Positions 47,035 through 58,612 of a stretch of 64,000 nucleotides of DNA are shown here, one piece after another. The notes beneath the pieces are model-generated. The model was not told the DNA's origin and did no database searches. It saw only the letters and a list, made by a program, of their open reading frames with translations. A program made the position numbers and the translations under genes. Position 1 is the first letter of the stretch. Every line of letters begins with the position of its first letter. The DNA is from Wolfiporia cocos (lineage: Eukaryota; Basidiomycota; Agaricomycetes; Polyporales; Phaeolaceae), in contig JACCLO010000003.1 of NCBI GenBank assembly GCA_029448655.1, positions 4,898,001-4,962,000 of the forward strand, written 5' to 3'.

Positions 47035-48503
47035 ATGTCCGCACTCGCGCAGTCCATCGCAAAATTCACTTCCTCGTCCTCGGGGAAATCGAAAGTTCTC
47101 GCCAAGAACCCCGACGATGTCGTCATTGTCTCTGCCGTGCGCTCAGCCATCACAAGGGTACGTACAAAGCTGCGTGCTGGTCCTACACTCGACTCACTCG
47201 CCTGCAGTCGAAGAAGGGCGGCTTCAAGGACACGCGTCCGGACGAGATCCTCTCTGGCGTTCTCCGCGCAGTGTACACCAAAGTCGGCCTCGACCCCGCA
47301 CTCGTTGAGGACATCACCGTTGGCAATGTCCTCCCTGCTGGCGGCGGAGCGAACGCGGCGCGCATGGCTGGCCTTCACGCGGGCATTCCAGTTTCCACTC
47401 CTATCAGTACTGTGAACAGACAATGTTCCTCTGGTCTCGCCGCGGTCAACACCATCGCGTCCCAGATCGCCACGGGTCAGATCGACATCGGCATTGGTGA
47501 GTACGCTACTCTTTGGCTTACATAACTTCCTAACGCGCTCTATGCTCGAAGGTGCGGGCGTAGAGTCGATGACCTTCGGCTACAATGCCGCTGCGAACCC
47601 CGACGGCTACTCAGAAGCCGTCCTCTCCCACCCGCTCGCCGAGGACTGCCTCATCCCCATGGGCATCACCTCCGAGAACGTCGCGAGCGACTTTGGCGTC
47701 TCGCGCGACGCGCAGGACGAGTTCGCCGCATCGTCCTTCCAGAAGGCCGCGAAGGCGCAGAAGGAGGGCCGCTTCGCGCCCGAGATCGTCCCGCTCACCG
47801 TGCCGTGGGTCGACCCGAAGACGGACAAGGAGAGCACGATCGTCGTCGACTTTGACGACGGCGTGCGGGACGGCGTCACCAAGCAGAGCCTGGCGAAGCT
47901 CAAGCCGGCCTTCACGGAGAACGGCACGACCCACGCAGGTGCGTCCGCCACACGCCTCTTACTCCGCAGGGACTCACGCGTCCCGCCGCGCAGGGAACGC
48001 GTCGCAGGTCTCTGACGGCGCGTCCGCGGTCGTCCTGGCGCGCCGCTCGGTGGCGCAGCGCCTCGGGCTGCCCATCGTCGGCAAGTTTGTCGCCGCGACC
48101 GCGGTCGGCGTGCCCCCGCGGATCATGGGCGTCGGCCCGCTGTACGCGATCCCGAGAGTGCTCGAGAAGGCGGGCCTTAGCAAGGAGGACATCGACTTCT
48201 TCGAGATCAACGAGGCGTTCGCGAGTCAGTCCGTGTACTGCGTGCGCGAGCTCGGCATCGACGTGAACAAGGTGAACGTGTACGGCGGTGCGATCGCGAT
48301 CGGGCACCCGCTCGGCTCGAGTGAGTGCTTGCTGGGTCTAGAATGCGTTTCGGCACGCTGACGGTATTGGGTTTGTAGCTGGCTGCAGGCAGATCGTGAC
48401 GGGTCTGAACATCGCGAAGCAGACGGGCGGCAAGATCTTCGTGACCAGCATGTGCATTGGCTCGGGGATGGGCATGGCTGGCGTCTTCGTGAGCGAGCAG
48501 TAA
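47035..48503 (+). CDS. POT1: 3-ketoacyl-CoA thiolase (acetyl-CoA C-acyltransferase)
   Basis: Five exons (47035-47157, 47208-47496, 47552-47938, 47994-48320, 48379-48503) give 416 residues, a normal length for the family. The enzyme cleaves 3-ketoacyl-CoA with CoA to acetyl-CoA and a shortened acyl-CoA, the last step of fatty-acid beta-oxidation. Catalytic features are all present: the nucleophilic Cys in NRQCSSGL, NEAFA, the His in GHPLG, and the Cys in CIGSGMG. Overall similarity is to the peroxisomal POT1/ACAA1 branch (for example VVIVSAVRSAITR, ITVGNVLPAGGGANAARMAG). No canonical PTS2 appears in the first 30 residues, and the end, VFVSEQ, is not a PTS1, so its location is uncertain. The start is the ATG directly before the conserved N-terminus, behind a CT-rich promoter stretch. 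Confidence 0.92.
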
Positions 48504-50465
48504 GCTCGCGTATGTCTTGATCTCATCGCTGTCGCGCGGTCTGATCTGTCTCTCTTGACTTGGACGGAGGTGCAGTATTGTACAGTAGCGCAGTGGAGGA
48601 TTGCGTGTATGTCTCATTATGACTGTATGCACTTAATTGGATTTGGCCAACTACTACTTGAGAGGTTACTGTTGCTGTAGTTCTCGCTACCAACGTTAGG
48701 CCTATGCAACAAGTGAGTACCGGCACGAGAGCGTTCGAAGTGTGGGGTTGCCTGCTAGGCGCAGCCTCGAACTGGCCGACCTGTTCTACTTGGTTGATAA
48801 ATGCATTCCGCACGACCACCTACAATACACCGGGGGCATTATCTAATGAAGATATTACATAAGCAATAATGTTCGCATTTGATCGCTTACTTAAATGATA
48901 TCAACATGTTTCTGACAAAGTCATTAGATGATACCCCCGGTGATACCTCTCACGCAAGACTGCGGTTCTGATGCAATCGGGGAGGACGTTGGGCTGACGA
49001 CCAAACGTTCCAGCTGACTGCCAGGAATGAGTGGTAACATGGACAATACTGATTCTTGAGACGTCGACGTCCTGACGAGCAGATGGCGTTCGAAAGAGGT
49101 GTCGATTGAGCATTGAATATTGCGCGCCTACAAGCGGCATACTCTGCACAATTACAGGGGTATGTATATACCGGACCACCGAAATAATAAGGCTGCCTTT
49201 GATACGGTAATGGTGGCAAAGCACCGTGCAGTGTGTTGAACGGCGATATTACGCAAGGATGAAGGCGAAACACGACGATAGTCGGTAAAACGGTGTGGTG
49301 ACAGCAAGTGGTGGACAAGTCATGGCAGCATGCAAGTTAAAACACATATGATACATGATTAAGATAGTCAGCTCCTCGCCAACGAGCCCACATGGCACCG
49401 AGCGAGAGCAGTCTCTAATCTGTACACGCAGGTGTTTGTGTCCTCTCCCTAGCAACTAGAGAATCTTCTGATGATAGAGAGAGAGACCAGAAGGACAGAA
49501 CCAACGTAAATAATGCTGTTAGCAAAGAAGAGAGCACCCGAGAATCGGTTCAGGTCGGTGGTAAGAAACAGAAGCCTTAGCATCAAGATCGGCACCAAGC
49601 AAGGGAGTTCAGAAATAGCCTGAATATGCAAGCATTGTGGTGTTTGCAAAGATTCTTGTAGGTTGCTCTGACTTCTGTTCAATGTATGCAAAATGCAAAA
49701 TCGTCAATGATACCTCTCGCGGGGGCTCATGAGTCATGAGTGGCGCAGCAAACGTGTACGGCTGCTTACCCGGCCGCTGAGTCTACTACGTTTCGTAGTA
49801 AATGTCAAGTATGCTGTGACGCTCACCGAGATCAAAGTCTCAGTGCATCACGCAAGGTAGAAATGCACATGTGGGCTACATTGTCGGTCGCCATGAGGCC
49901 AGAATGCAATGACGCACGAGATAACGATAAGTACTGCTTGTCACCTCTCGTTATCCGAGTTGAGTCAGATTGAGCAAGAGCCCAAACAGCCGCAACACTG
50001 GCCAGCGAGGGCGAGAGAGCGGTCCTTGACCCGAGAGAAAAGCCGAACCAACCAAGTCAGAACAAAATGATCGGACTCGAACACGATCGATCAGCGACGG
50101 ATCTCGAGTACCGCAAGCAGCGCGTACGCGTCCGACGCTCGACACAACCTCATCTAATTGCAGTCTGACTAGTAGACATCACAATAGTATTACCACCAAG
50201 GCCCTGCGGTTCCCCCACAACCGGACTGGACGTAGCGCACAGGCGTATACACACACATTCAAATTAGATCTCTATCACGGTATCACTTTCTAGCCTCTCG
50301 CACTGCAGGACAGGAGAACGCGGCACAGGCTAAGGCGCGTAGAGCTTCAGACATGTTCTCCACACGCTTCGTCACCACCAGCTCGAGGACTAAGCCAGTG
50401 GTGCAAGAGACAGAGAGACGACCACACGAAGTGCTCTCATTTGACACAGAACGGAGAGCACTACG
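48504..50465. other. Intergenic after the thiolase gene
   Basis: No gene is supported. A hydrophobic minus-strand frame at 49449-49691 (LPCLVPILMLRLLFLTT, FFANSIIYVGSVLLVSLSII) could be a membrane-protein remnant, but nothing around it extends the match. Confidence 0.3.
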
Positions 50466-50768
50466 ATGTCATCCAACGCGCCCTCCCACTCATTCAATCG
50501 TAGCGGCTCCTCCACGCTAGTACAAGAGCCCGAGGACTCTGAGCCAGAGCGCATGCCTACGCATTGGAGGTGGTCCATGCGCAGCCGGGCATGGAATCGG
50601 AAAGCCCGCGGGCGAGCCGACTGGAATCTGAACGTACCTTATGTGGAAAAGGGCACGAACTCAGGGTTCCGGTCTGCTGGAAGCCCCGGGTATTGCCTGT
50701 ATTGCTACCAGGTTGACTTCGATGCTAGATCTTACACATCACATCCAGGGTCCTCCTCACTAATTTGA
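50466..50768 (+). CDS. Small hypothetical protein, doubtful
   Basis: A 100-codon frame starts with MSSNAPSHSFNRSGSSTLVQ and continues polar and charged, with an acidic patch (EPEDSEPER) and a basic patch (RSRAWNRKARGRAD). No domain, intron or homologue in the window is seen. It is kept because the opening is Ser/Asn/Pro-rich and biased in a way often seen at real N-termini; it could be chance. Confidence 0.2.
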   Translation: MSSNAPSHSFNRSGSSTLVQEPEDSEPERMPTHWRWSMRSRAWNRKARGRADWNLNVPYVEKGTNSGFRSAGSPGYCLYCYQVDFDARSYTSHPGSSSLI

Positions 50769-53543
50769 TACACTTTCTAGCGACTAGTTGGTTCGAGGCA
50801 TGGACGGGCAGGTATTGTAAGCAACATCTGTTGTATTGGTCTTCTTTTCTACTTTTGCATCTTCTATACAAACCTGACTGGTCTGGAGACTACGACATAC
50901 CAGTGTACCATCAACGCGGCCAGTCATGTGGCTCGTGCTGAAGCATCAAGCAATCAGGGCTTCAAGAAATGCCCGTCTACATCGGCAGAGGAAGATTTTT
51001 AGTTGTGAGTCATTTCATCAATTAGTGTGCGATTGGTATATCTCTATTTTCAATCTTATTGTAGTCGCTGACTCGTCGTTACCAGCCTCAATTCTCCGAC
51101 CCCTCTCCTACTCCACAAATGCTTGTTCTCTCTGTGGTATCTTTGGGCGAACAGATGCTGACGTGGCATGCCAGCTAGGTGAGCCATAGCCGCGCACAGC
51201 TATGCTTCTCCCGCGTGCGGAGACCTAACAGCAGGCAGATCTATCAATGCTTCATCACGTCTGCATGCCAAGCGCTGGTGGCCAGTCGGTGATATCACCG
51301 CTGCGAACAGGGAACAGAGAATACTGATCGTGCGGTTTATTGTGCTGACCAAGCTATCTTTCCGTCTATCAGCGCTTTCTCGTGACGTTAGGTTTACTTT
51401 TTTTGCTGCCACCCAACATACCCCTTTCAATCTAATTCCCACTCCATTTAGCCATCCATTTTTTCCATTCCAAGCTGTTATTCCCAACGCCCTCCCAAAG
51501 CAAGAACTGCTCGTCTATCCTTGTTAGGTATCCGGCACGCATCTTCCCATGAGTCCGTCAGCGATTTTGCCCAGGTCACCCACCTTGCGCTTGTTCCCGC
51601 GCTTGTTCCCGTGATATCGCGTCGGAATGATGTTCCTCGCTTGATGGGCAGATCCCGGATCCTGCCAACATCAGCTCTGACATTGATAGCAAAGTGTACC
51701 TGAATTTTCCGGTGTTCGATTACACAAGACTGCCGCATGGTACACGTTTCCCTTCTCAGACACGAGCGACACGGTCGTCAGAGGGCGCGTCCAAGGGGTT
51801 GCGCTGAGGACACGCGCTCACCACGCCGCATCGCGCGTTGCAAGGGATGATCGCGCGGCGCCTGTCCAGAGTGATATATTACTTACTAATCGAGTATAGA
51901 CTGAACGGGTGAGACGAGCTTGGATTGCCTTCGAATTGGTCGTTCGTTGCATACCAAATAGGGTGAAACTTATTCCCTATAGCTCTATCTCTTCAGCTCG
52001 ATGTATATTCGCATCACGCATCGGTGTGTGGCAAATAGCACTGGTCGAGAACCATGTATCGCCTTAGGATGCATCCGGCCACTATCATGTCACAGAAACC
52101 GATTGCCCATATATTTTTAGGTATCTACTGTCGTTCAAGGATATATCCTCAGACTAATGATATTCCCTCGCACCTTATATCAGAATCAAGGGTTTGCACA
52201 CGGGTCTTTGGAACAAGCGAAGCGATGGTGTAGTGTTTCGAGGCACGGGCGTCGCAGCAGATTGAACTCCAACCGTTTCTGGTATCTTGCATCCCCCGCC
52301 TTTTTGCGAAATATTGCCTCCTTGACAAACATCTAGTGGTTCCTGCCTCCCGTGTGGGGCAAGCTCTGTATGGAGCCAGATACATCCTTAATGTTTATCA
52401 TGAGTTCTCCGGGCTTCATTCGCTGAGACGAAGGGAATGCAGTTTGATATCTTACGAGTAAATGAGATGGGAGCGCATATTTTTGAGGTAGAGTCGAAAC
52501 TCCATGCTGATGCAACGTCCTCTTTGACCTTAAATCTTTTCTGGTAGTCCTGTGGGTTCAGACAGATTGCGCCACGCCTCACCGGGCCGACGTTCAAAAA
52601 CGGCCATAGTACAATGACCTTGGTCGAAGCCTTGACCCGCCCAACCATGCCGACATAGCCGCTCCCAGCGAAAATTTTCAGGCGTCAAAAACGTGCTTTA
52701 AAATTAGAATATCAGACATAAGGGTACCCCGGTGAGCGCTGAACAAGGGCGTTCACGTCTTCTCTGTTTTCCCGCGACCGTCACTGCCATCATCTATGCA
52801 AACAGCTGCAAGCAGGTTCCGACAAATAGCCATTCGGGTGCATGTACTATATAAAAGAACGCTCTTCAAAAAGGCTAACACGGCGGTATGCTTGGTAATG
52901 CGGTACTCCGACAAGGTTGTGTCGCTTGCGTGCTGACGGTGGTTGACAGTCCGTCGGTCAATTGTGAAACATTGGGGTATATGTGACAGGAGTATAACAG
53001 ACAGATATCTCAATGTCAGATGAACCTGATGGAGCGAGCATCCGACAGGCCATGGACCGCAAATTTCCATTTCCTCGGAGTGGAGAATTACGGGGTTAAT
53101 GCGAAGCTGGATGAATGAACCATAGGCTACGGCAGTTTAGACATATGGCCGTGTGTATTGCTGATACAGGCAAAGGCCAGCGATGTATTCTGTTTGAAAC
53201 CTGCACACTGCATCGAGCACTGCGCGCTAGCCCTAGAAGGCCAAAGATAGATCAAGCATCTTAGCCGGATCTTTCCACAGCTACGGCTAGATGGTCTGTC
53301 TTGCCAACAACATATAGCAGAGCAATTTCATCAGGATTCTCGCAACGGCATACAGCAGCTAAACGTTCCCATCATTAGTCTGTTTCAACGCTGTGGTTCC
53401 TTATGGCGACTATCAACGACAATGATCATCATTTTTACACTGAATGTGGTCCGCAAGTCGCACGAGATGGACCGTACATCACCTCTTGTATACCTTGAGC
53501 CCACCTGTCCTCTACTTCCCGGATTTGCTACTCGCATCTCACC
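50769..53543. other. Intergenic between small frame and glutaminase
   Basis: No gene is supported. It contains the inverted copy of dispersed repeat R (52150-52285). The last 200 bases serve as the glutaminase upstream region; no clear TATA box was noted. Confidence 0.35.
52150..52285 (-). repeat. Dispersed repeat R, copy 3 (inverted)
   Basis: The reverse complement carries CAGAAACGGTTGG, ACACCATCGCTTCGC, TGCAAACCCTTGAT and GCGAGGGAATATCAT, aligning over about 130 bases with 30806-30935 and 31095-31237. The plus strand here also has an open reading MIFPRTLYQNQGFA that resembles the antisense reading of copy 2 (MIFPHIAYHDQGFA), hinting that the repeat derives from coding sequence. Confidence 0.5.
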
Positions 53544-56500
53544 ATGTTGATAGTTCATTTCCAGAATGCTTGCGCGTTCATTATTCTCGCCGTAGCGAGC
53601 ATACAGTTCTCATATGCCCAACAGACCTTTTGGCCCGCTGCTGTGCCGCTCGCAGTACGCTCACCGTTTTTCAGCACCTGGTCAGAGACCGTCGTTGCCG
53701 CAAACAATACAGCTAGCGGATGGCCGATATTCTGGACCCAGACCTCCAATGCGGTATGCTATGGCCACCATGGTTCTTGTGAGCCCTGATGTATCCTCGC
53801 CACAAACAGATACTTGAATGGACGGGTCACGTTCAGGTGGACGGGTTCACATACAAATGGATGGGAACATACGGAGGCAACGTCGTCGCCTCTGCCACTC
53901 TATTAGAAACGACAATCACGCCGACGCGTACCATTATGGCATTCAAGGCAGGCGCAATGAACCTCACTGTCACGTACTTCACTCCCATAGAGGCATGCTC
54001 GCCATCAGATTGCCAATTGTGACCACAGCACACTGATACGGGATTCTTGTGTAGCCAGCAGACTGGATCAAACAGTCCATGCCGTTTTCATACGTCTCAG
54101 TTAGCGCAAAATCGAACGATGGAAAACCGCACAACTTTCAGGTCTTCTCACATCTATCTCTGCGTCAGCTGGATTTCTCTTCTGCACTTGAGAACACGAG
54201 CATGACGACACCGTCTCCTGTATGCAGAATGGGCTTCTGGGAATCATAGTGCTACTGCAACATGGAGCACGAATGTTACAAGAAGCGAGACAATAATACA
54301 TCAGGCTCACCAGGTAGACGCCCAGCCATTCACAGATGTCAACCAGCAGGCAACGGACGGGACATTGTACTTTACCGTGTCCAACGTACGTAGATTGATG
54401 TTGTGGCGTTGATTATTGGCTGACATAAACTAACTTTGCTACAGACTTCAGGATTCACGAGCTACGCAGTTGGCGGATACTCTGCTGTCGATAGCTACTT
54501 CATCGATCACGGGAACCTCTCCGACACCGACGCCATCGCCAATGCCTCTTCAGGCTCTCTCTCACTGTATGTGTCAGCAACTCATATATTAGCTCCCTGC
54601 ATAGCACAGGCGACGCTGATGGGGATTTGATTCATAGAGGCCCGCACGTGAACGTGCTCGCGCTTGCGGCCAGTCAAGGGACGATCAGCTCGACGCAGGA
54701 CCCGGTAGTATTCACAGTGGGGTATGTGCGCGACCCTTCGGTCAACTACACATCTGCTTCCGGGAAAAGTCGGACGTATAGCCCATACTTTGTCACCCAG
54801 AGCCTCGACATGCTTGAGATCGTGGGTTGTTGACTTCCTCTCGCTAGATGCAGTCTAAACATTGATGGGATATGTCATCTCTCCAGGTGGAAGACTTCGC
54901 AAGTGACTACACGGACGCGCTGATGCGCGCAGAGGCGTTCGATAACAGTCTGATGAACAACGCATCGTTAATTTCCAATAAATATACGGACATTCTTGCA
55001 CTAGCCGCGCGCCAGATCTTCGGCGCGCTCGATATCGCCGTGCCGTCTGACTTATCCGACGGCTGGAGCGCGGACGACGTAAGGATATTCATGAAGGACA
55101 TGGGAAACAGCCAGTACGTAAGCGCGCCGAGGTGCCCTGTCCACATCGTCGGTCTAACTCTGAGCGGCATCCCATAACACGCAGACGAGTGAACCCGGTA
55201 GAGCAGCTGTATGCCGCGTTCCCCGCGTTCCTCTGCGTCAATGCGTCGCTCGGACGACCACTCCTTGCTTTGCTTTTCGAATCGCAAGATGTCGCGAGCA
55301 ACATGCTTCCGTACGCTGCGCAGGACATCGGTGCGTATGTTCCGTCGCCCAGCTCCGAGTTTGTTTCATTTTAATCCGCCACCCTCCCTGATCGGCTTTA
55401 GGTACCGCCTACCCGAACGCGACGAGCGACTTGGCAAGCCATACCCGGGGAATTGAGCGTCAGTCCCCGGTATAGAATGCTTGACATTCAATACCCTCTG
55501 ACTCGTCCTGTGGTGCTGTTACAGAATCGGGAAACATGCTGATCATGACCCTAGCACACGCACGATACTCAGGCGACGGCTCTCTCATCAGCACCTATGT
55601 ACGTGCCTTCGCCAACTCCACCCTACATATACCCTAAGTACCGCGTATTGACCATTCGCGTGGTTCCATGACTGTCTAGTATGACCGCCTGAGGATGTGG
55701 GCAGACTACCTCACACAGAACACGCTCACATTCACGGGACAGTATGTATCTGGCTTGTGATTCTTTCCAATGTTGTGTCTCATCAACGGGTACAGATCAG
55801 ACGCAGACTGGCAGAATGCAGCAAACATGACGAACCTCGCAGTTAAGGGCATCATTGGAATTTATGCCATGTCTGAGATGAGCCGCCTCATGGGCAATGG
55901 CAGTGACGCCACCAGATATGCTGTGAGCTGATCCCCCGCATCGCTGCCGCCCTTATCCTACAACAATGCGCAACACAGTCTACGGCCATGACGTTCATGC
56001 ATGAGTGGGAAGCACTCGCTTTCGCAGGGAATGCATCGCACATGCCGTTCAGTTACGGTGGTGGCGAGCGCTCGTGGGTGCTCGCATACAACCTATACGC
56101 GGATCTGCTACTTGGAACTGAGTTGGTCAGCCAAGAGGTCAGCTATAATGCCAGTGTCGTGAGGCGGACTCTGAAGGACGATGCAGATCTACCGGATGCA
56201 AACTGAGTTCTACCAATCACTTATCGGACCTGACTTGGGTATGTAGGGTAGATCGAATGTCCTCATCCACTCATATCTCAATAGGCTGAGGTTTCCACAG
56301 CAGAGAACTACGGCCTACCGATCTCCAGCATTACACAAGACCTCGGAAGCTCCGGTACGTGCATGTCTTGCTTGCGCCCATTCTCTTGTGCAAATAACGA
56401 CACTCACACTCCACCTAGCATGGCTCTCATTTATTGCTGCATCAGCGCAGAATCCAACGGTGCGACAGGACCTGCTCGCCCTCCTCTGGGCCCACGCGTC

Positions 56501-57297
56501 GTACAACCATTCGGCGGGCGTGTTTCCTGCGCTGTATAATGTCTCCACAGGAGCAGCAACCGGCGGTATAGCCAGGTATGCGCTCTTGCCGCGCTGTGTC
56601 CTGTGGTATTTCAAATTTCTCTGATACCTCCGCTTGAATTGCAGTCCTGCACTCGGCGCGGTGTTCGCGCCACTCGCGCTAAAGTGCGTGATAACTTCGT
56701 AATCCCAGGTTATCCTGAGCTGACATATCCAGTCTGAGCAATAAAACAATTGTGCTTAACGGAAGCGCAAGGCATACAGGCTCACAACACTCCGGGAGCG
56801 CCAGTACTGACGCCCACTCCCACTCCAATGTCGGCGCAATCGCCGGCGGTGTCGTTGGCGGTGTCGGTGTCGGTGTTTTCACTTTCGTTCTTGTCGCTTT
56901 CCTCCTCTCTCGACGGCGTTTGCCTCGAAATCGGGGCACTAACGAGACAGATATGTATGCGTGCACGCCGTTTGGGGGAGGGAACATGGCCATGTCAACA
57001 TCGGCGCGCGTGCGACCCGTTAGTTTCCATGCTAGGACTGACCTTGCGTACGAAGAAGTACGAGATCTGCCTCCATCGAAGGTTCGCCACGGCGACCACG
57101 TATGGGTCGCTCCCGCGCCGTCCACGACGAACGCCCCATCGCTGTCAATAGAGCCTCCGTCGACCAGCGAGGCCGGAAGGACAGCCAAGGCACTGCGTAA
57201 GCAGGTGGAAAGGCTACTGCGGATTATGGAAACGATGGAGCGCGGCGGTAGTGGTAGCGAGTTGGGCACGCTATACTCCCGCAGCGCCGAGTCCTAA
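53544..57297 (+). CDS. Secreted/membrane-anchored glutaminase (DUF4964/5127/4965/1793, GtaA type)
   Basis: About 14 exons. The protein opens with a signal peptide (FIILAVASIQFSYA, then QQTFWPAAVPLAVRSP). Next come the DUF4964/DUF5127-type region (VQVDGFTYKWMGTYGG; FTPIE joined to PADWIKQSMPFSYVSVSA), then GFTSYAVGGYSAVDSYFID, the DUF4965 part (RPHVNVLALAASQGTISSTQ; VEQLYAAFPAFLCVNASLG), and the DUF1793 part (ESGNMLIMTLAHARYSGDGS; HEWEALAFAGNASHMPFSYG; GIASPALGAVFAPLA-like end). It would hydrolyse glutamine to glutamate and ammonia outside the cell. Unlike a purely secreted enzyme it continues into a Ser/His linker, a Gly/Val-rich membrane helix (GGVGVGVFTFVLVAFLLSRR) and about 120 cytoplasmic residues. 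One intron appears to start with GC (about 53993) and two with GTCAGC. The full model is open when so spliced. Partial copies lie at 1-661, 11500-12350, about 19.9 kb and 22401-22840. Confidence 0.82.
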
Positions 57298-57722
57298 TGT
57301 ATGAACATAGCGGAGCATGAAAGCAACGACCTCGAGCATAACAGTGGAAGGTTGGGAGTGCTAAAAGCCAGTCAAAGTTCAGTAATTTGCTGGATGATCA
57401 CTTAGCGTACATATTACTAGTCTTCCACATTTTCATTCGAGCCTAGCGAGTATGGTGGCGAGTGTGTCAATGCTCAGATGTAGAAGTGTCACCGGAAGCC
57501 TTGTTCTCCCTGCCCTTTATACATCTCGCCAGCTGAAGCAGCTCAAGGCCTTGTGCATTCCACGCGCGTATCCTCGAACCTCACATTCGCTGTTTAGTTA
57601 CTCATCCTATCCCATGCACTCTCTCGCGATCGGCATCCATGCTTACCACTGAGATTTCACTGATGCACGCTAATGCACGGAACTCCTCCGCCTCCCTGCC
57701 TCATGTCCGACCGCTTCGTGAC
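57298..57722. other. Short convergent spacer
   Basis: This lies between two convergent stop codons. No terminator motif is distinguished, and no gene is seen. Confidence 0.5.
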
Positions 57723-58612
57723 CTACTCCGCGCGAGGTGGTGCAACGTACGTCACGCTCAGGCCCCTTAAGTTCTCCCACGGCCGCTCTGGGCCTGGGGC
57801 GCGGGGCGCACACACCACCTCAGACGGAGGAGGAGGCACGCGCTCCGGCTCCCGCTCCTCGGGCTCCCGTGCTGGCGTAGAGGTACCACTGCGAGATGAA
57901 GAGCGAGAGGGCGACACCATAATCTTCGTCGCCTTCAATGAAAGCACTCTATGTGTTTGCCTTTCTGCCTCTTGCACCGGCGTTGTAGACCTGGAGTTCG
58001 CCGCAGCCGCGGCGGAGAGTGTAGGAAACTCGCCTGCAGCTCTGCGCGCCGCCTCTGCCGCTTGTACGCGTGTCTCCTCCTCCCTCGCTAGAATATCCGT
58101 AATCTGTGCGTCCAGCGACTTGATTAACGCATTGCGAGCGTCAGGCGTGAGCAGGGGCGAGGCACAGTGCGGACAAGGGAAGTGCGGTGGGTGGAGAGTG
58201 CAGAGGATGAGCCCGCAGGATTGGCAGAGAGGAGTGTAGGACGAAAGTGTGTGCAGACGAGCTGAATGACAGCGGCGCGTACGATTCATTGGAATGCATC
58301 GAACCGTGCATAGCGGGTAAGATTAGAGCTGAGCGAGGTAATAGCACTGGATGCACCTTGACAGAAACAGCCTTGCTTTTCCTCCCCTTTTCCCTCCTCC
58401 CTGCCTTCCTCAGCCTTGATAAGCGCATCACGGATCGCGCTCAGTCTCCGCACCTCCGCGCTCTTCGGCGGCTCCTGCTTCTTCGCGTTTTGCTTGCCCT
58501 TGGCGTTTGCTGAAGTTGGGGGCTGCGGGGAACGACTGGGGTTGGGAGGAATGCGATCAGACGGGAGAGAGCCTGCGGAGGAGCTGGTCCAGGCTGTTAC
58601 AGTGCGGTGCAT
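57723..58612 (-). CDS. RQT4: C2HC5 zinc-finger protein, TRIP4/Rqt4-like
   Basis: Two minus-strand exons (58612-58357 and 58261-57723) join across a GTGCAT...TTCAG intron to give 264 residues. The splice creates the zinc finger CFCQARLHTLSSYTP, then LCQSCGLILC and FPCPHC, whose seven Cys and one His fit the C2HC5 type of TRIP4 (ASC-1) and yeast Rqt4. In those organisms it is a subunit of the complex that splits collided ribosomes (ASCC/RQT) and binds ubiquitinated ribosomes; that role is inferred from the finger. The N-terminal 85 residues are Ser/Pro/Lys-rich with a helical KSAEVRRLSAIRDALIKAEE. A long charged helix follows the finger (NALIKSLDAQITDILAREEE). The tail is Pro/Arg/Ser-rich. It is much shorter than human TRIP4 and lacks an ASCH domain. 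Confidence 0.72.
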
